Of a DNA stretch of 64,000 nt, positions 36,895 through 50,000 are shown piece after piece. The stretch spans positions 1 through 64,000 of the forward strand of contig QANZ01036985.1 of the NCBI GenBank assembly GCA_003254925.1. Direction: 5' to 3'. Position numbers and translations under genes: made by a program. Under the pieces are notes generated by a model. That model was not told the origin of the DNA and did no database searches. It was given only the letters and a program-made list of their open reading frames with translations. Every line of letters starts with the position of its first letter. Position 1 is the stretch's first letter. Origin of the DNA: Chamaecrista fasciculata (lineage: Eukaryota > Streptophyta > Magnoliopsida > Fabales > Fabaceae).

Positions 36895-39800
36895 CTAGCA
36901 TCTTCTCATGTGCTTGGGATATGCCCATAACCTGGAATCTGATCCTCCTTCTGAATCACTGTCACTGTCTGAGGAAGATGATATGGATAGGGAATCATCC
37001 AAAAGATATTCAACAACCTGAAATAGGGAGGTTTGCAAAGTAAACATCAACTAACCAGTTCACTAATTCAATTCATACAAGGTAAAAAATTCAAATTGGT
37101 CCCAAATGTATGAGATAGATTTCAAATTGGTCCTAAATGTTCTTTATGTTTTAGATTGATTCTACTTGTTTCTATAATTTCTCAAATTGGTCCCAAACTA
37201 ATTATTTCTCTCTTGTTTCAAATTCAAATGTGACGAATCTAAAGCTACAAAGTTGTCTTTGACGAGTATTTTTCCTATCCAATTGAAACTATCAACAAAC
37301 GAGGTCAATCGAGTCTCAAAAGTGGGTTACTCGTTTCAAATTCAAACAAGCGAAGTTGGTCACATATCTTTTTTATTTCAAGTCCGAATGCAACGAGTTT
37401 GAAACTATGTATGAACTCTTGAAGAGTTATTTTTTTGTCCAGTTGAAACTATTAATAAATGAGTTAAAATCACATCTCGAAAGTAGGTTTGGGACCAATT
37501 TGAGAAGTTATGGAGACATGTAGGACCCATCTGAAATAAAAAAAAATTTAGGACCAATTTGAAACCTACCTCATATGTTTGGGACCAATTTGAGGTTTTG
37601 ACCTTTATATAAAGTGAGACAATAAAAAGGCAGGCTTCAATTAAATACACCAGTGATGTTCGTGTACTAAAATAAACGTTGAACAAAAATGAGACTAGTT
37701 TCCTGCAATCCAGAGGCTGATGCTAAAAGCATCAACAATATAAAGAAACAGAGAATTGGCATCACATAAAAAGCTTGTTTTGCATATACTTGGTATCTTT
37801 GACTGAATTCAGGTAGCAAGAAATAACGTCAAAATGTAACTTGGTATATGGCCTATGCTCGTGTAAATATGCAAAACGTAAACCAGAGGAAGAGATTCAC
37901 AGTGGACTAAATTAAATAACATATTGGTTGTCACTGAGCCCTTTTTTTTTTTTTGGGTTAAAAATTATTACAAGAAATGACCTGTATGAACGTCATGATA
38001 TTATTTACAGTGAAGTAACATACCTGGCATGCTGTTACAGGCTTGATATCTTGAACTTTGGATATAATTCCACCATGCGAGTTGGGACATTTTGAGTTAT
38101 TCAGCCACACTATTGTTTTGCAGTGCCCACAGTATCCCCTGGTTGATGTTAATTTCTTCGATAGAGCTCCTACATCAAAGCAGATTAAGAAAGGATGAAG
38201 GGAAATTTTGGATGTACAAGTATGGGTATACTTGTATGTCTCTCCATGTGAGAGAGAGAGAAGGGCTTCAATATGTATAGCACAAGTGTTGAATAGGGCA
38301 AACCGCAAACTTGGACAAAGTTACAACATGCAAATCAATATTGCTGAATGTGTAGAGTTGTCAAAATGGACTAGTCCGGTCCAGCTCGGCCCAGCCCTAA
38401 CTCTATTTGGTCCTATCTTTATTAGGTCTATGCCAGAAAAGCCCTAATTAAAAAAGAGCTAAGATTTTCTAGCCCAACTCGGCCCTACTAAGGCCTAGGG
38501 CTGGCTAAATTACATAAACTTCTTAATATTAATCAAAATTACTAAAAAAAAAATAATTAATACTAAATAAGATTACAAGTATGGGAGGATCACAAATATG
38601 GGGATCCTACAAGAACTAAGTGCAAGAGCAATATTTAAATAAACAGAAGTATGGGAGGATCACGAATATGGGGTCATCTAAATATTGCTCTTGCACTTAG
38701 TAATACGCCTTGGACAGCTTATGGTCTCGAGGATCACATGTGCTCATGATGCCATGTTGTGGCAATACAATTGAGTGGTGTGGCCACAAATTTGTAAGTT
38801 ACAATTTGTTTTATAATAATTATTATTATTATGGCATGCTTATCTAAATGAACTCATGACACAACATGTTTATAGGTAATATGTCAATCTATTTTATAAT
38901 GATCAAAATGGCATATTTATTGCAATGAATTCATATTGCATAGTGTTGGTGATTTGAAGGATTGTCATGCTCATACATTTGTGGTACGGGAGGATGGTAT
39001 CCTATTGAGAATAGTCAAATTTCCACTCCTATCTCTATTATAGATACAAGTGCTCAAAAGCATGCTGGAGAAAGGTGGTATCTATTCCCTTGACGGGGAC
39101 ACTCACCATCACCCTTGTTTTCTGTTGGTTGATGTATGCATTAAGTGTTCCACCCCATTTTTGGTTTTGAACTATTTTATTATAGGTTTTGAAAAAGGAT
39201 GGGATGTTACATTGTGACAATTACTTAAGTCAGATATTATTACATCTGAAGACTTTAATATTATTATTATTTTTAGAATCAGTTATTGTTGTGTTGCATG
39301 TCAGTTATTGTTGTATTGTTACAGTTTTTAGTGAAATTAGTTTCTAGTATTCCTAAAATCTAAGGGTTAGTTTTCAGACCATTTATATATATATACATAT
39401 ACACTAAGTTACTAATTATGCAAACCATTATGGGGACATCCAGAAATACTATGTCTTGATTATTGGAGTTTGGTCCTCTCCATACAGACTTCTTATAGTT
39501 ATATTCCTTTCTTCCTTTTTGGGTATCTACCACTCTTCCTCCACATCTGGCTCAAGCCTAGTTTCTCTTGAGCCTATTTCCACTTTTTCTTTCTGTAATA
39601 AGTTTTTAGAACTGTTGGCGCATCAACATCCCACATCGGGATAGTCAAATATGTAGAGACCAGGAAATAAAAAAAAAAAGCATCTCATTGCGGCACAAAT
39701 ATGGTAGCCAAATATTTTGTACAATCCAGCAATCATCATCCATATGAAAAACGTAAGTGAGTCAGAAATACTATTAGGAACATAATATCAAATTTGATCA

Positions 39801-42117
39801 AAGTAGAAGGACTTAAAACTTCTTCAATTCTTCTTAGTTTCTACTTGGATGTGAAAAGAAACTCAGTTAATGAAAACTTCCTGTAATATAAGAAATCAAC
39901 ACATCTTACCAGTGTATGCCCTTTTAACTGCCTCTCTCCAGTCAGTACTGGGTCTAGTATCTATGGGGTCCCGTAGAAGTTCACAGTTTCTGTCTTCATC
40001 CAATCTAATAGGCTGCTCTTTAACTGAGCTACCATACAATGCAAAATACTGCATCTCCCACAGGTGGTTATCACTTGCAGCAAAGTTCCATGACCTTCAA
40101 AATTCAAATATAGCATTGATGACTCACTAACAATGATTTGATACATTGATGTAGTATATTCATGACTATAATTCACTAGCCAATGTAGAATGAAAAGTAA
40201 TTGGATGATTCTGTTGCACTTCATCAAGATGTGGGCTAACATGGACAGCTGATGCAATATATCAATAACAATTTAACATATATGCATCAAGTCTTACCAG
40301 CAGACTAGGCCCACAGAGACCAACGATTGCATATCTAAAAAACTGAAGATGTGAGCAAGAATATCATGTGGTAGTTGCGTGGAGCCTGAAACTTCAATCT
40401 TAGCTTTACTTGCTTAAATAGGGAAAACAAAATCAGTTTCGCAGAGCCATCTTAAATATAGGCTGACCTATTTCTTCCTGGCGAGCCTTACAGCGCCTCT
40501 TGTGAGCAACCATTGCACGCTTAAATTCGGTGACAGTCATATTCCTTTTCTGCTTTGGCAGTGCAACTTCTACACTCTGAAGGAGTAGATGGGCTGACAA
40601 AACAGCACTCTGGGTCTGTATTCTAGAATTGAACACATTTAAAGGACAAATGAGACAAAGAGGCCCACGGTGAAGATTCTATTTCAATGCTCTATACCAT
40701 ACTGAAGATCACTAAAAGTGCAAAATCCATTGATTGCTTTATATTATTGTTTACATATGATCAAATATTTGTAATTGTACAACAATATGAATTTCTAACA
40801 CCTAATGCCCCTTCACATAGCTAGGGAAAAATGCATGGTTACTACCCAAAACATCCCTTTCCTCCTCACTCATATATTTCACCTTTCTCAATTAGTTGTT
40901 TCCATATATCTCCTCTTATATTTCATTTCATCTCAAAATAAGTATGCTTTTTTTTCCTGGTTCTGTTGAGGCCAGAAATAACTATATCTATTCCCCTCCA
41001 ATATCTTTCACCCAAGCCACTCCCAATGAGATTTTTTATAAACTATTTATCTGATTTGTTTTTTGTTATAGAAGAGAATGCATATCAACACAAGCTAGAA
41101 GTCCTCTTTCGAGTCCGTTCAATATAATATAATGGTTATTGGTTAATAAACTTCTTAACTCGAACAAATTCTTCTTCAGATTTTGATTTCCAAGCTGGCT
41201 TAATTTTCACAAAAAAGAATTCTATATTGTTAGATTTTGTTTAATTATAAACTTAACATAGGAAGCATGACTATTGGCATGGCACTGACACTAATAAGAA
41301 TTTGAATTTAAAATGCCATGTTGTGACAGATAAGACCACCTTTTGTGAAGGTTCCATACTTCAATTGAAATTCATCAGCTAAATAGTTACTTACCCTTGA
41401 TCGACTTAGCAAGGCAAAGTGTAAGGGCTTAATTATTGAGATTGCTTGAGAGTATTTTAAGAAAGGTCAAAGTGCACTTCGGTCTCATAACTTTTGTTCA
41501 AGTCTCAATTTGGTCCCATGACCTTTTTTGTTGTACTTTTGGTCTCATATCTTTTGCTTATGTTGCAGATTTGGTCCTGTATCCCTTCTGGTAGGTGGCA
41601 GAATTGATCTCGTATCTTTGTAAAAAATTTCAGTCCTACGCTACCCAAAGATATGAGACTAATTCTGCCCTTAAACCAAAAATATGGGATCAATTCTGCA
41701 ACATGACAAAAAGATATAAGACTAATTGTAACCCAAAATATGAGACCAAAAGTGTACTCCAAGACCAAATCTGCAACATGACCAAAAGATATGGTCCAAA
41801 AATACAAAAAAAAAAAGTTATAAGACCAAATTGAGACATGAACGAAGGTTATGAGACAAAAAGTATAGGCCTTTAAGAAATAATGGATAACTTGGGGGAA
41901 ACAAAAGAAGGGTATTGGAAATGGAAACTTACTCTGGGAGAAGACGGAAGGCTGTGATGGTGTCTTGGAAAACGATGGCTTGCAAATTTTTGGGGAGCTT
42001 ATCGTAAGCTTCTCTGAGAATAGAGCTAAGCTCTTTGCAGGCAATAGGATATCTGTAAATTTTTGGTAAAGACTCTGTTAGGCGTAGTTTTTGGTATCTC
42101 TCGAGAATGGTTGACAT
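36895..42117 (-). CDS. F-box protein, At5g52880-like, six exons
   Basis: Exons: 42117-41933, 40622-40468, 40385-40298, 40094-39910, 38169-38024, 37017-36895. All introns are GT-AG with consistent phase: 882 bp, 293 residues. The start is MSTILERYQKLRLTESLPK. The F-box spans about residues 117-155 (QLPHDILAHIFSFLDMQSL, then VGLVCWSW), which would bind Skp1 in an SCF ubiquitin ligase. Unusually for the class it lies mid-protein, behind a helical N-terminal part (KRNMTVTEFKRAMVAHKRRC). The C-terminal half has YCGHCKTIVWLNNSKC, a four-cysteine, zinc-ribbon-like pattern, then an acidic serine run and RLWAYPKHMRRC. I recall Arabidopsis At5g52880 with this layout. The target is unknown. Introns carry repeats at 37080-37604, 38345-38520 and 41465-41872. 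Confidence 0.88.
37080..37604. repeat. 'caaattggtccc' element in F-box intron 5
   Basis: The right end is gggaccaatttgaggttttgacc, which mirrors the left start of 22102-22605. It holds two direct copies of the ~180-bp module (cttgtttcaaattcaaatg, then ttttatttcaagtccgaatg). Confidence 0.6.
38345..38520. mobile_element. hAT-like GC-rich fragment in F-box intron 4
   Basis: It reads gagttgtcaaaatggactag, then ccggtccagctcggcccagc on the left, and cggccctactaaggcctagg on the right. The style matches other GC-rich hAT relics here, but no target duplication was found. Confidence 0.4.
38556..38705. repeat. Small direct plus inverted repeat
   Basis: The phrase agtatgggaggatcac(a/g)aatatgggg occurs twice in direct order (38578 and 38650 regions). 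The stretch ctaagtgcaagagcaatattta (about 38615) is repeated inverted at about 38680-38702. It lies within F-box intron 4. Confidence 0.6.
41465..41872. repeat. 'ggtcaaagtgcacttcgg' element in F-box intron 1
   Basis: The left end is ggtcaaagtgcacttcgg. The right side carries complementary phrases (accaaattgagacatgaacg, then atgagacaaaaagta). It belongs to the 10405-10672 family. Confidence 0.6.
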
Positions 42118-42368
42118 ACTTTGAATCGAGGAAGAGGAAACGGGAAAGTATCAATCAAATACTAGTTGAAAACCATTTGAAACAAGGGCTCTCTGCCTCT
42201 GAGTGAAATTGTGAATGTTGATGAAATTCGGAAGAGAATTGAGGAAATTTGTGACGCAGTTTACAAGCCCTAAATTATGCCGTCTCACTTTTGATAAGGA
42301 GAAAATCTAATTATTTGGTCCTAATCAAATTTAGTGATAAAAAATATAGGTTAAACTGTTAAAGGGTC

Positions 42369-43167
42369 ATTGGTCAAAAGCCTATTTTGGTCCCTGATGT
42401 TTATCCCAAGTTCCCTTTTGGTTCCTAATATTTTTTTTTATTCCGTTTTCGTCCTTAATATTTTTTAAAAATTTCATCATTGGTCCTCACTATTAAATAT
42501 GGTTATATCTCAATCGTTTCAAACCCACCGGAATGCAAATAAATTAGAACTACGAGTTAAATTTGATGGATTTTTTCTTTACCCAATTGAAATTATTAGC
42601 AAATGAGGTCAAAACAAACATGAAATGGTGCCCGAAAATGGGTTGTTTATTTCATAAATTTGGCTATATCACTCTTGTTTCAAGCCCGAATACAACAAAA
42701 TTGGAGCTATGAGTTACATTTGACGAAATTGGAGTTACAAATAGTACTTCGAAACTTAATATTGATGTTTTGACCAAACTCACTTTCAGAGTACTATTTG
42801 ACTTCATTTGCTGACGACTCCAATTAATAGAGAAAGAACTCGTCAAAGGTAATTTGTAGCTACGATTTTATTGAATTTAAACTTAAAATGAAAGAGATAT
42901 GACCAAACTTATGAAATAAGTGACCTATTTTCAGGCCTGATTTCATATTTGATGTGATCTCATTTGTCGATAACTACAACTGGACAAAGAAAGAACTCAT
43001 TAAATTTAATCCTTAGCTCTGATTTATTTGCATTTGGATTCGAAACGAGAAAGATATGACTATATTAAACCGTGGGTGACTAATGATTAAACTTTTAAGA
43101 AACATTAAAGACCAAAACGAAACTTAAGGTAAACATTAGGGACCAAAATATGTTTTTGACCAAGGAT
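42369..43167. repeat. ~800-bp inverted-repeat element
   Basis: The left end ttggtcaaaagcctattttgg mirrors the right end ccaaaatatgtttttgaccaa. The ~180-bp module occurs in both orientations, so each arm is several hundred bases long. It lies in the spacer between the divergent F-box and REVEILLE-like genes. Confidence 0.65.
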
Positions 43168-43815
43168 CATTTTGATCCTGAATATATGTGTTGATATTGA
43201 TTTGATTTTTTATGTTTCAAAATATTTGTATTACTTCTAAATATTGACAAATATTTCATTTTGATAATAAATTATTAAATATAGTTATATTTCTTTTGTT
43301 TCAAATTCAAATGCAATTAGTCCATAAATATGTGTTGATTTTGAAGAGTATATTCTCTATTAAGTTGGAGCCATCAACAAAGGACGTCAAATCAAGTTTC
43401 GAAAATTGATTGTTCATTTCATGTTCAAACAAGCAGCCTACTTTCAAAGTAGATTTGATCTCGTTTCATGATTGTTTAAAACTAAATAGAAAAAAGTACT
43501 TTTTAAAAATAACACATAACTTTGAACTGTCTCTTTCAAATTTGAAAATAGAAAAATATGACCATATTCAATAGTTTGGAATTAAAATAAAACATTTTGG
43601 AACCAGTGTGAATCTTTTGAAACATAAAGGACCAAAATGAACATAAAGACATACATTTGGGACCAAAATGATCCTTTGTCCCAATATATAAATTGAATAT
43701 AAATTTTTTTAAAAAAGTAAAAATTTAAGAAAAGAAGTATTGATTCACTATAAAGTTTGGGACCAATTTGAAATCTACCTTAGATATTTGAGACCAATTT
43801 AAAGTTTTCACCGAA
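43168..43815. repeat. Second inverted-repeat element, spacer before the Myb gene
   Basis: It starts ggatcattttgatcctgaat; complementary phrases end near 43680 (gggaccaaaatgatccttt). A right-end scrap of the 'aaattggtccc' family follows (43745-43815). Confidence 0.5.
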
Positions 43816-44054
43816 AAAAACGAAAAATAAAAATTGCAAAATGCAATCCAATTATCCAAACATGCCACTATATGCCACTATTTACAAAATGCCGCAATAC
43901 CGCACAACAAACACAATGAGACAAAACCCTCAATTCAATTCAAGCACCTCTGTCTATGTATGACTATTCTTCTATCCATAAATCGCATTGTTGCCACTGT
44001 AACAGCCGCAATTATCGGAATCTAAAACAGTCAAACCTCTAAATTTTCTTCTGA

Positions 44055-47000
44055 ATGGTATCCAAAATCCCGAACCCGCCTGAGGGTTTCTACTTGGATC
44101 CCTCCGGCGTAGCGCTTCCTGGTATCGGCCCTTTCACCTCCGTCAACCCTGCGACGGCGACGGCGACGACGGCGGCGATGGCGTCCACCACCAATTCATT
44201 GGACGACCCATCGAAGAAGATCCGTAAACCGTACACTATCACTAAGTCTAGGGAGAGTTGGACTGAGCCTGAGCATGACAAATTCCTCGAAGCCCTTCAG
44301 CTGTAAATCCTGCTTTTTCTGATTTACCCTTTTAATTTTTGTTATCTTGATCCAAATGTAGTCACTAGTGGATGAATTGCAGACTAATTTCTAGGTTTGG
44401 GTTTGTGGTAACTGATATGCGGTATGCCTTGGTTTGGTTTGGTGTAAGTAGGTGAAATTTGTGTGGAGAAAAAAAAAATGCAGGCTTGTTTCTCAGTCTC
44501 TAGAGTTTAGGGTTTTGTCATGGGTTTGACGCGAGAGGAACATGGAAAGCGAGGAAGATAGTGGAAGGTTGAAATAGTAAATAGATTGTGTGAACTTCCA
44601 TTTTTGTTCTGAGATATCAAGTTAAATGGACAATTTCGAGCTCTGAGCGACGCTTGGTCATTGCAAGGTGACTTGGTCTATTGCTTGATTAGCTAGCTGA
44701 TTTATTAGTGTAGTTTAGTGTTGTTGATTTATTATCTTTTATGGTAAGTTCTAGATACCAATTTGGCACTGATTAAATAGACATGCTATTAAGAATGAAA
44801 GATTAATGGGGTTTCACTTTGGAAGAGACTGAATCAGAAAGTGACTAGGCTGTCACTCTTGAGGTTTCATATATTTCTTTTGGTTTAAACAATGTATGGT
44901 ATACAATGCCCATGTTGATTTGAAATATCAATTAGATGAGTGAGGGAGTATGATTAAAGCTATCTTGGATTATCACTTGATAGGGAGTCTGAATGAGGAC
45001 AATTTTCATGAGATTTATAGTTTTAAAACCATCAAATCCAAGTCTCTTCAATTAGTATAGTCTTTTCTACTAACATTGAAGTCCTATAATTTCTGATGCT
45101 TCAGTTTGGGGTATGTAGACATGTGCCTGTGTGTATGTGTGTGCGAGAAAGAGGAATAGTATTTAGAACAAAAGGATTACATAACTATTTCTAAGTGGTG
45201 CCAGTATGTTATGAGTAGTTCCCTGTGCAATTTCTATGTTATTAAGTTCTTTCATAGAGACTGAATCGTGGAATATTTATTGATTTTTTAGTAAATGCCA
45301 CGGAAAATGGTCCAAAGTTTACTTCAGTTAACTCTTAACCATAGTGGTCGTTATGTGAAAATTATTAGTGTTCATTTTTTTCTTCAAAAACAATTTCGTA
45401 ATAGGACAAGAATGTCGTAAGCATTGCATCCTAATGGCAGAGGGATTCTGTGAAAGATTACTAACATCACAGAGCTTCACTGAAGGACTAAAAACAAATT
45501 TTCTTTCCTCACTGGAATTAATATTTTAAACTGTAGTTTATCTTTGTTTGTTTTTTCATTTTTTTGGGCGGGGAGGGGGAGGGTTTAGTGTCTGGTTTTC
45601 CATTTGTTTTATTCACCTTGCTTTGTTTCTTTATTCTATCCAGCTTTGATCGTGACTGGAAAAAAATTGAAGCATTTGTTGGATCAAAGACCGTAATACA
45701 GGTAACTTTTCATGTTAATTCCTTTCCACACAAGAAGTGCATCTTAATTCTTCTTTTTTTGCCGTGTTGAATGTAGACCTTTTAGTTTAATGTCCTAGAA
45801 ATCCTTTGTCTCTTTCTGTTTAGGTTTTATCATAATATGGCAAGAAAAAAAGAAATTCAGCAGTAGAAGAATAAGTTAACATTGTCACATCTTTGGTTTC
45901 GTATAGGAGGGGGGACTCAGCATAAATAAATGAGATGATTCATCGTTCATGGAGGAAAGTTGAAGAGGATGAAAGTAGCTGAAGAGTAATAGTGATTGGA
46001 AATGGGGAGGGAAGATTTGTCAGAAATAGATTATTAACATAACTCTTAGTATATTGAAGAAAGAAAGTCCATGCTGTTTTCTGGTTAACTTTACAGTGAA
46101 ATTTAGGACTAAAGCTATTTTAATTGTTAATTAGAAAGTTGAAAAATCTGTTATATGCCACGTCAGCAGCACTTCATTAGGTAGCTATAGAATGTTCCCT
46201 GCTGGCCTGCTCTCCTGTCACCCCCAAAATCACACTTTTTTACTAGATTGTTTACTTGAAGCTTAACATGCATCCCAAAAGCTGCTCCGTATTGGTGCTG
46301 AAGCTCAGTTGCATCAATTTAAGATCCATATGACCAATTAATCTGAGTTCCATGTGCGTGTAATATGATTGTGGTAGGTACTGTGGAGTTGTAGTGGTTT
46401 ATTAAAGAACTTTGGTTTGCTCTATAAACGCAAGTTTTAAGAACTTTGATTTTGTTCTATAAACACGATAGTTTTGTCATCCATTGCAATCACTTTGTGG
46501 TAAAGGTTAAACTATACACCATTTTGTTTTAATCCTTTATTTGAAGTTGATAATCACCAAGTATACCACCATTTTTATGTGAATGAGTAGTAAAAGATGC
46601 TTTCATGTGGTTTGTTGGAAGCATTGATAGTGTTGAAAATAAATTATGATGCTTATTGGTTGGCTGTCTGTAATTTAGTTGGTGTGATTGCTTGAAGACC
46701 TGAATGTGCATGAATGCATTTCTTGGGTTATGAAATGTGTGTGTGTTTTGTTCAAGAATTTATTTATAAATTCTTAATGTTTTGGTTGCCCTAAATACCC
46801 ATAAAAAGGATTGAACAATGACTAAAGCTTACATTTGCAGATACGTAGCCATGCACAGAAATACTTTCTTAAAGTTCAGAAGAGTGGGGCTGGTGAACAT
46901 CTACCTCCACCAAGGCCAAAACGAAAAGCTGCTCATCCATATCCACAGAAAGCTTCTAAGAATGGTCAGCATTTTCACCATACCTTATACAATGGGACAT

Positions 47001-50000
47001 ACTTAATGAAGTTCTATCTGATAATTCTTAAGTGATATTTTGCAGCACCAGGGGTCTCTCAAACTTCAGGATCCTTTCAATCTTCACCAGCTTTGCTTGA
47101 ACCTGGATACATCATTAAAATTGATTCCTCAGCAATGCTCAAAACTCCTATTACCAACAATGCTGTGTCTTCCTGGTCAAACAATACATTGCAAACTGCC
47201 AATGTACTGCATGGTATGAAGAGTTACAGTTTTATGTACTTGAAGCTAAGCTTTGATTGCCATGGGTTAAATGTACCAAAATTGGACACTGAGTTATACA
47301 TTTATACCTTGTGTTTTCGACATCAAATTTCAGGGCCAATGGTGAATAATTGTTGCAGTAGTGGTGAAAGCACTCCTAAAGCTCAGCCTGTTGGTGAAAC
47401 TTCTGGTCAACCGAATAATGGCAATCCATTGAGAGGCAAGACTATTTGATATTTCTAATTGCGCTTTCTTATATAGTTGCGCTTGTGAGCTGCGAAGCAC
47501 AGACACGAACACACTGACATGTCAAATTTTTAAAATTACATGATACGACGTGGTATATATTTATATATATTTAATTCCAACAGTAGACAAGAAATAGAGA
47601 GATAATTAGAGATCGATAAATTTTGGTGAAAACTTTAGAAGTTACAATATCTATTCATGACATATGTGTAGCTTTCTTTTTTTCCTATTTTTCTTTTCCA
47701 TGTCTAAGTCACAAAAAAATATTTTACATTCTGACACCTGTGGACATGGATTGTATGGGTGTTGTACGTGTCCGTGCTTCATAGCTTTGTAAGAATGTCT
47801 TATGAGTATTGCATGCACACGGTTTTTTTATTTCATGTATTCATTGTAGAAAAGCTCTAATGCATGGAACCCCCATGAACTATATAAGTTTTGTGCAGAA
47901 AAGTTTAACTACCCTATACTTTTAACTTTGACTGATGACTACCTAAACTATCTATCTCGTGCAAGAAACCCCTATCTGTTACCTTATTTATCCAAAATAC
48001 TAACGATAGCTCGGGAAGGTCATTAGTCAAAGTTAGAAGTATGTGTTTCTTGCACCTTAGTATGAGTGAAAAATTATTTTCTAATCTGGAAAAATTTGTT
48101 TGCTGATCTAGTGTTTACACTTCACAAACCGTTAGTATTTTGGATGTAGTGTTAATGAATGAGGGTTTCTTGCACGTGATAAATAACACAAAAGTTAGAA
48201 TACGTGGTTTTCTACATAATGACCCTTAGTTTAGGGGGTTTCTTTTTTTGTATTTTAGCCTATTAGAAACAACTCTCCATGGGGTCAGAAGTAACTTTGG
48301 AGTCCTCTAAGGACTCAATTAAATTGTTGGACATGAATTTTTGTCAGTGTTATCCCATGCACCAAGATCATTATTTAAACTGTATTCTAAATGCAGTAGT
48401 TGTCGTATGCTCACAAGTATCTGAATATGTAAGTTGTAGTGTGTAGTACTTCCCTACTAAGTAATTTATCATATCTGTAATCATTGGCTTCTTTTAATGT
48501 AATGCTGAATATTTCACTGTAGTACTGATATACTGTAAAACTTAGATTCATGATATTATGGTCTGAGCCTATGTTGGAACATTTTGACATTTTAAAATAA
48601 AATTCACTTCCCAGGAAAGCTGAAGCCCTTTTATTTTTTTGGGTTAAGTTATTTGGTTATAAAGGAGGCACTGGGCTTTGAAACTAGAGTTGGAAAAGGG
48701 GTTGGGTAGTGATGTGAACCCAAATAGTAGAAAGGTAAACCACAAGTATGAGGATCTCAATACTTGGATACCGCTAGTGCTTAGAATCTGAGACACTTGG
48801 AAATTTACAAACAATAATTCCTTTAAGCGGCACATGAAGAGCATTTATAGTGCTCATTACAAATTGTAGGAATAGAAAGTGGGGAAACGTGCTAGTGCTC
48901 TAACTAAAATAAGTAAAGTAACTACCTAAGCATGATGCACGTGTGCTAGTGAGTGGATGTGTGGTGCTTGCTAGAAAACAGGGAACCTGACTAAGCATTA
49001 ACAGAAGAGAAAAAATTAAAACAAATACTGGATATAATTAAAATAACTTCAGAAGTGCCTAATACCTTTCAGTAGTTGATTGGGCTCTGGGCATGGTCTT
49101 GGGTCTGTATCAGTTAGGTATCAGGCCCATGTATTCTGAAATAAGAACCCTGGACACCTATGTCAAGGGGAGGTGTCACTTGAGCTAAAATTTTTTGGGA
49201 TTAAAATTAACATCGTGATGAGGAGAGGATAAATGCTATAGTTGGATTACAATTTAAAGAAGAAATGGTTCCCAATTCTCAACTCCTAGAATCTGATTTG
49301 TGAACTATCCCCAAACCTGTGGAAGACAAAACAAAACAAGAACAGATGGGAAAGAAGCCCCTGTTGGATATACTTACACGAAATTGAGTTGCTGTTAGGA
49401 TCCTAGTATTTAATTTATTATTATTATTATTAGGAATAATCTATGTATTTGTTAGTATTATTATGTGTTATGTTTTTATGTATGGCAGTTATCATGTGTG
49501 GCAGTTATATGGGGTAGTTTTAGGAAATGTAGGTAGTTATTAGGAAGACTATATATATGTAATGTAAGGATTATTGTTGATGTGAATGATATATGAATTG
49601 TTTCAGAAACTCTCTATATCTGATTCCCTCTTTTTCTCTTCTTCTCTCTCAAGTATAAAGATTCTCCTCCTTGAGTCTCTCTTCTTCTAACCTTAGATTC
49701 TGGGATTCTAACAGTTGCATTGATTGCTGTCACATCCCCCCTTTCTGTTGAATCCCATACTTGCTCTGAGTTACTTGATGTAATAGGGAACTTGTTTCAC
49801 AGTAAGCTTCCATAGCCATTCGTTAACTGTCAACAAATTACTGAAAATCGTCAGTGTTTTTGTTTTACGTTCATAACCTCTATCATCTAATGAGGATATC
49901 TAAAAGCGGTCTAAATGTCCACAAACAACCACTTACCCACATATAAACATCCATTTGAAAATTTATGTGCTTCTGTGCAGTGCAGTTACATCTCAGTTCT

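Noticed and set aside
41505-42044. 179-codon minus-strand frame at the F-box start
   Set aside because: It overlaps exon 1 in another frame and runs into an inverted-repeat element; the exon with the ATG at 42117 fits the family and splice signals.
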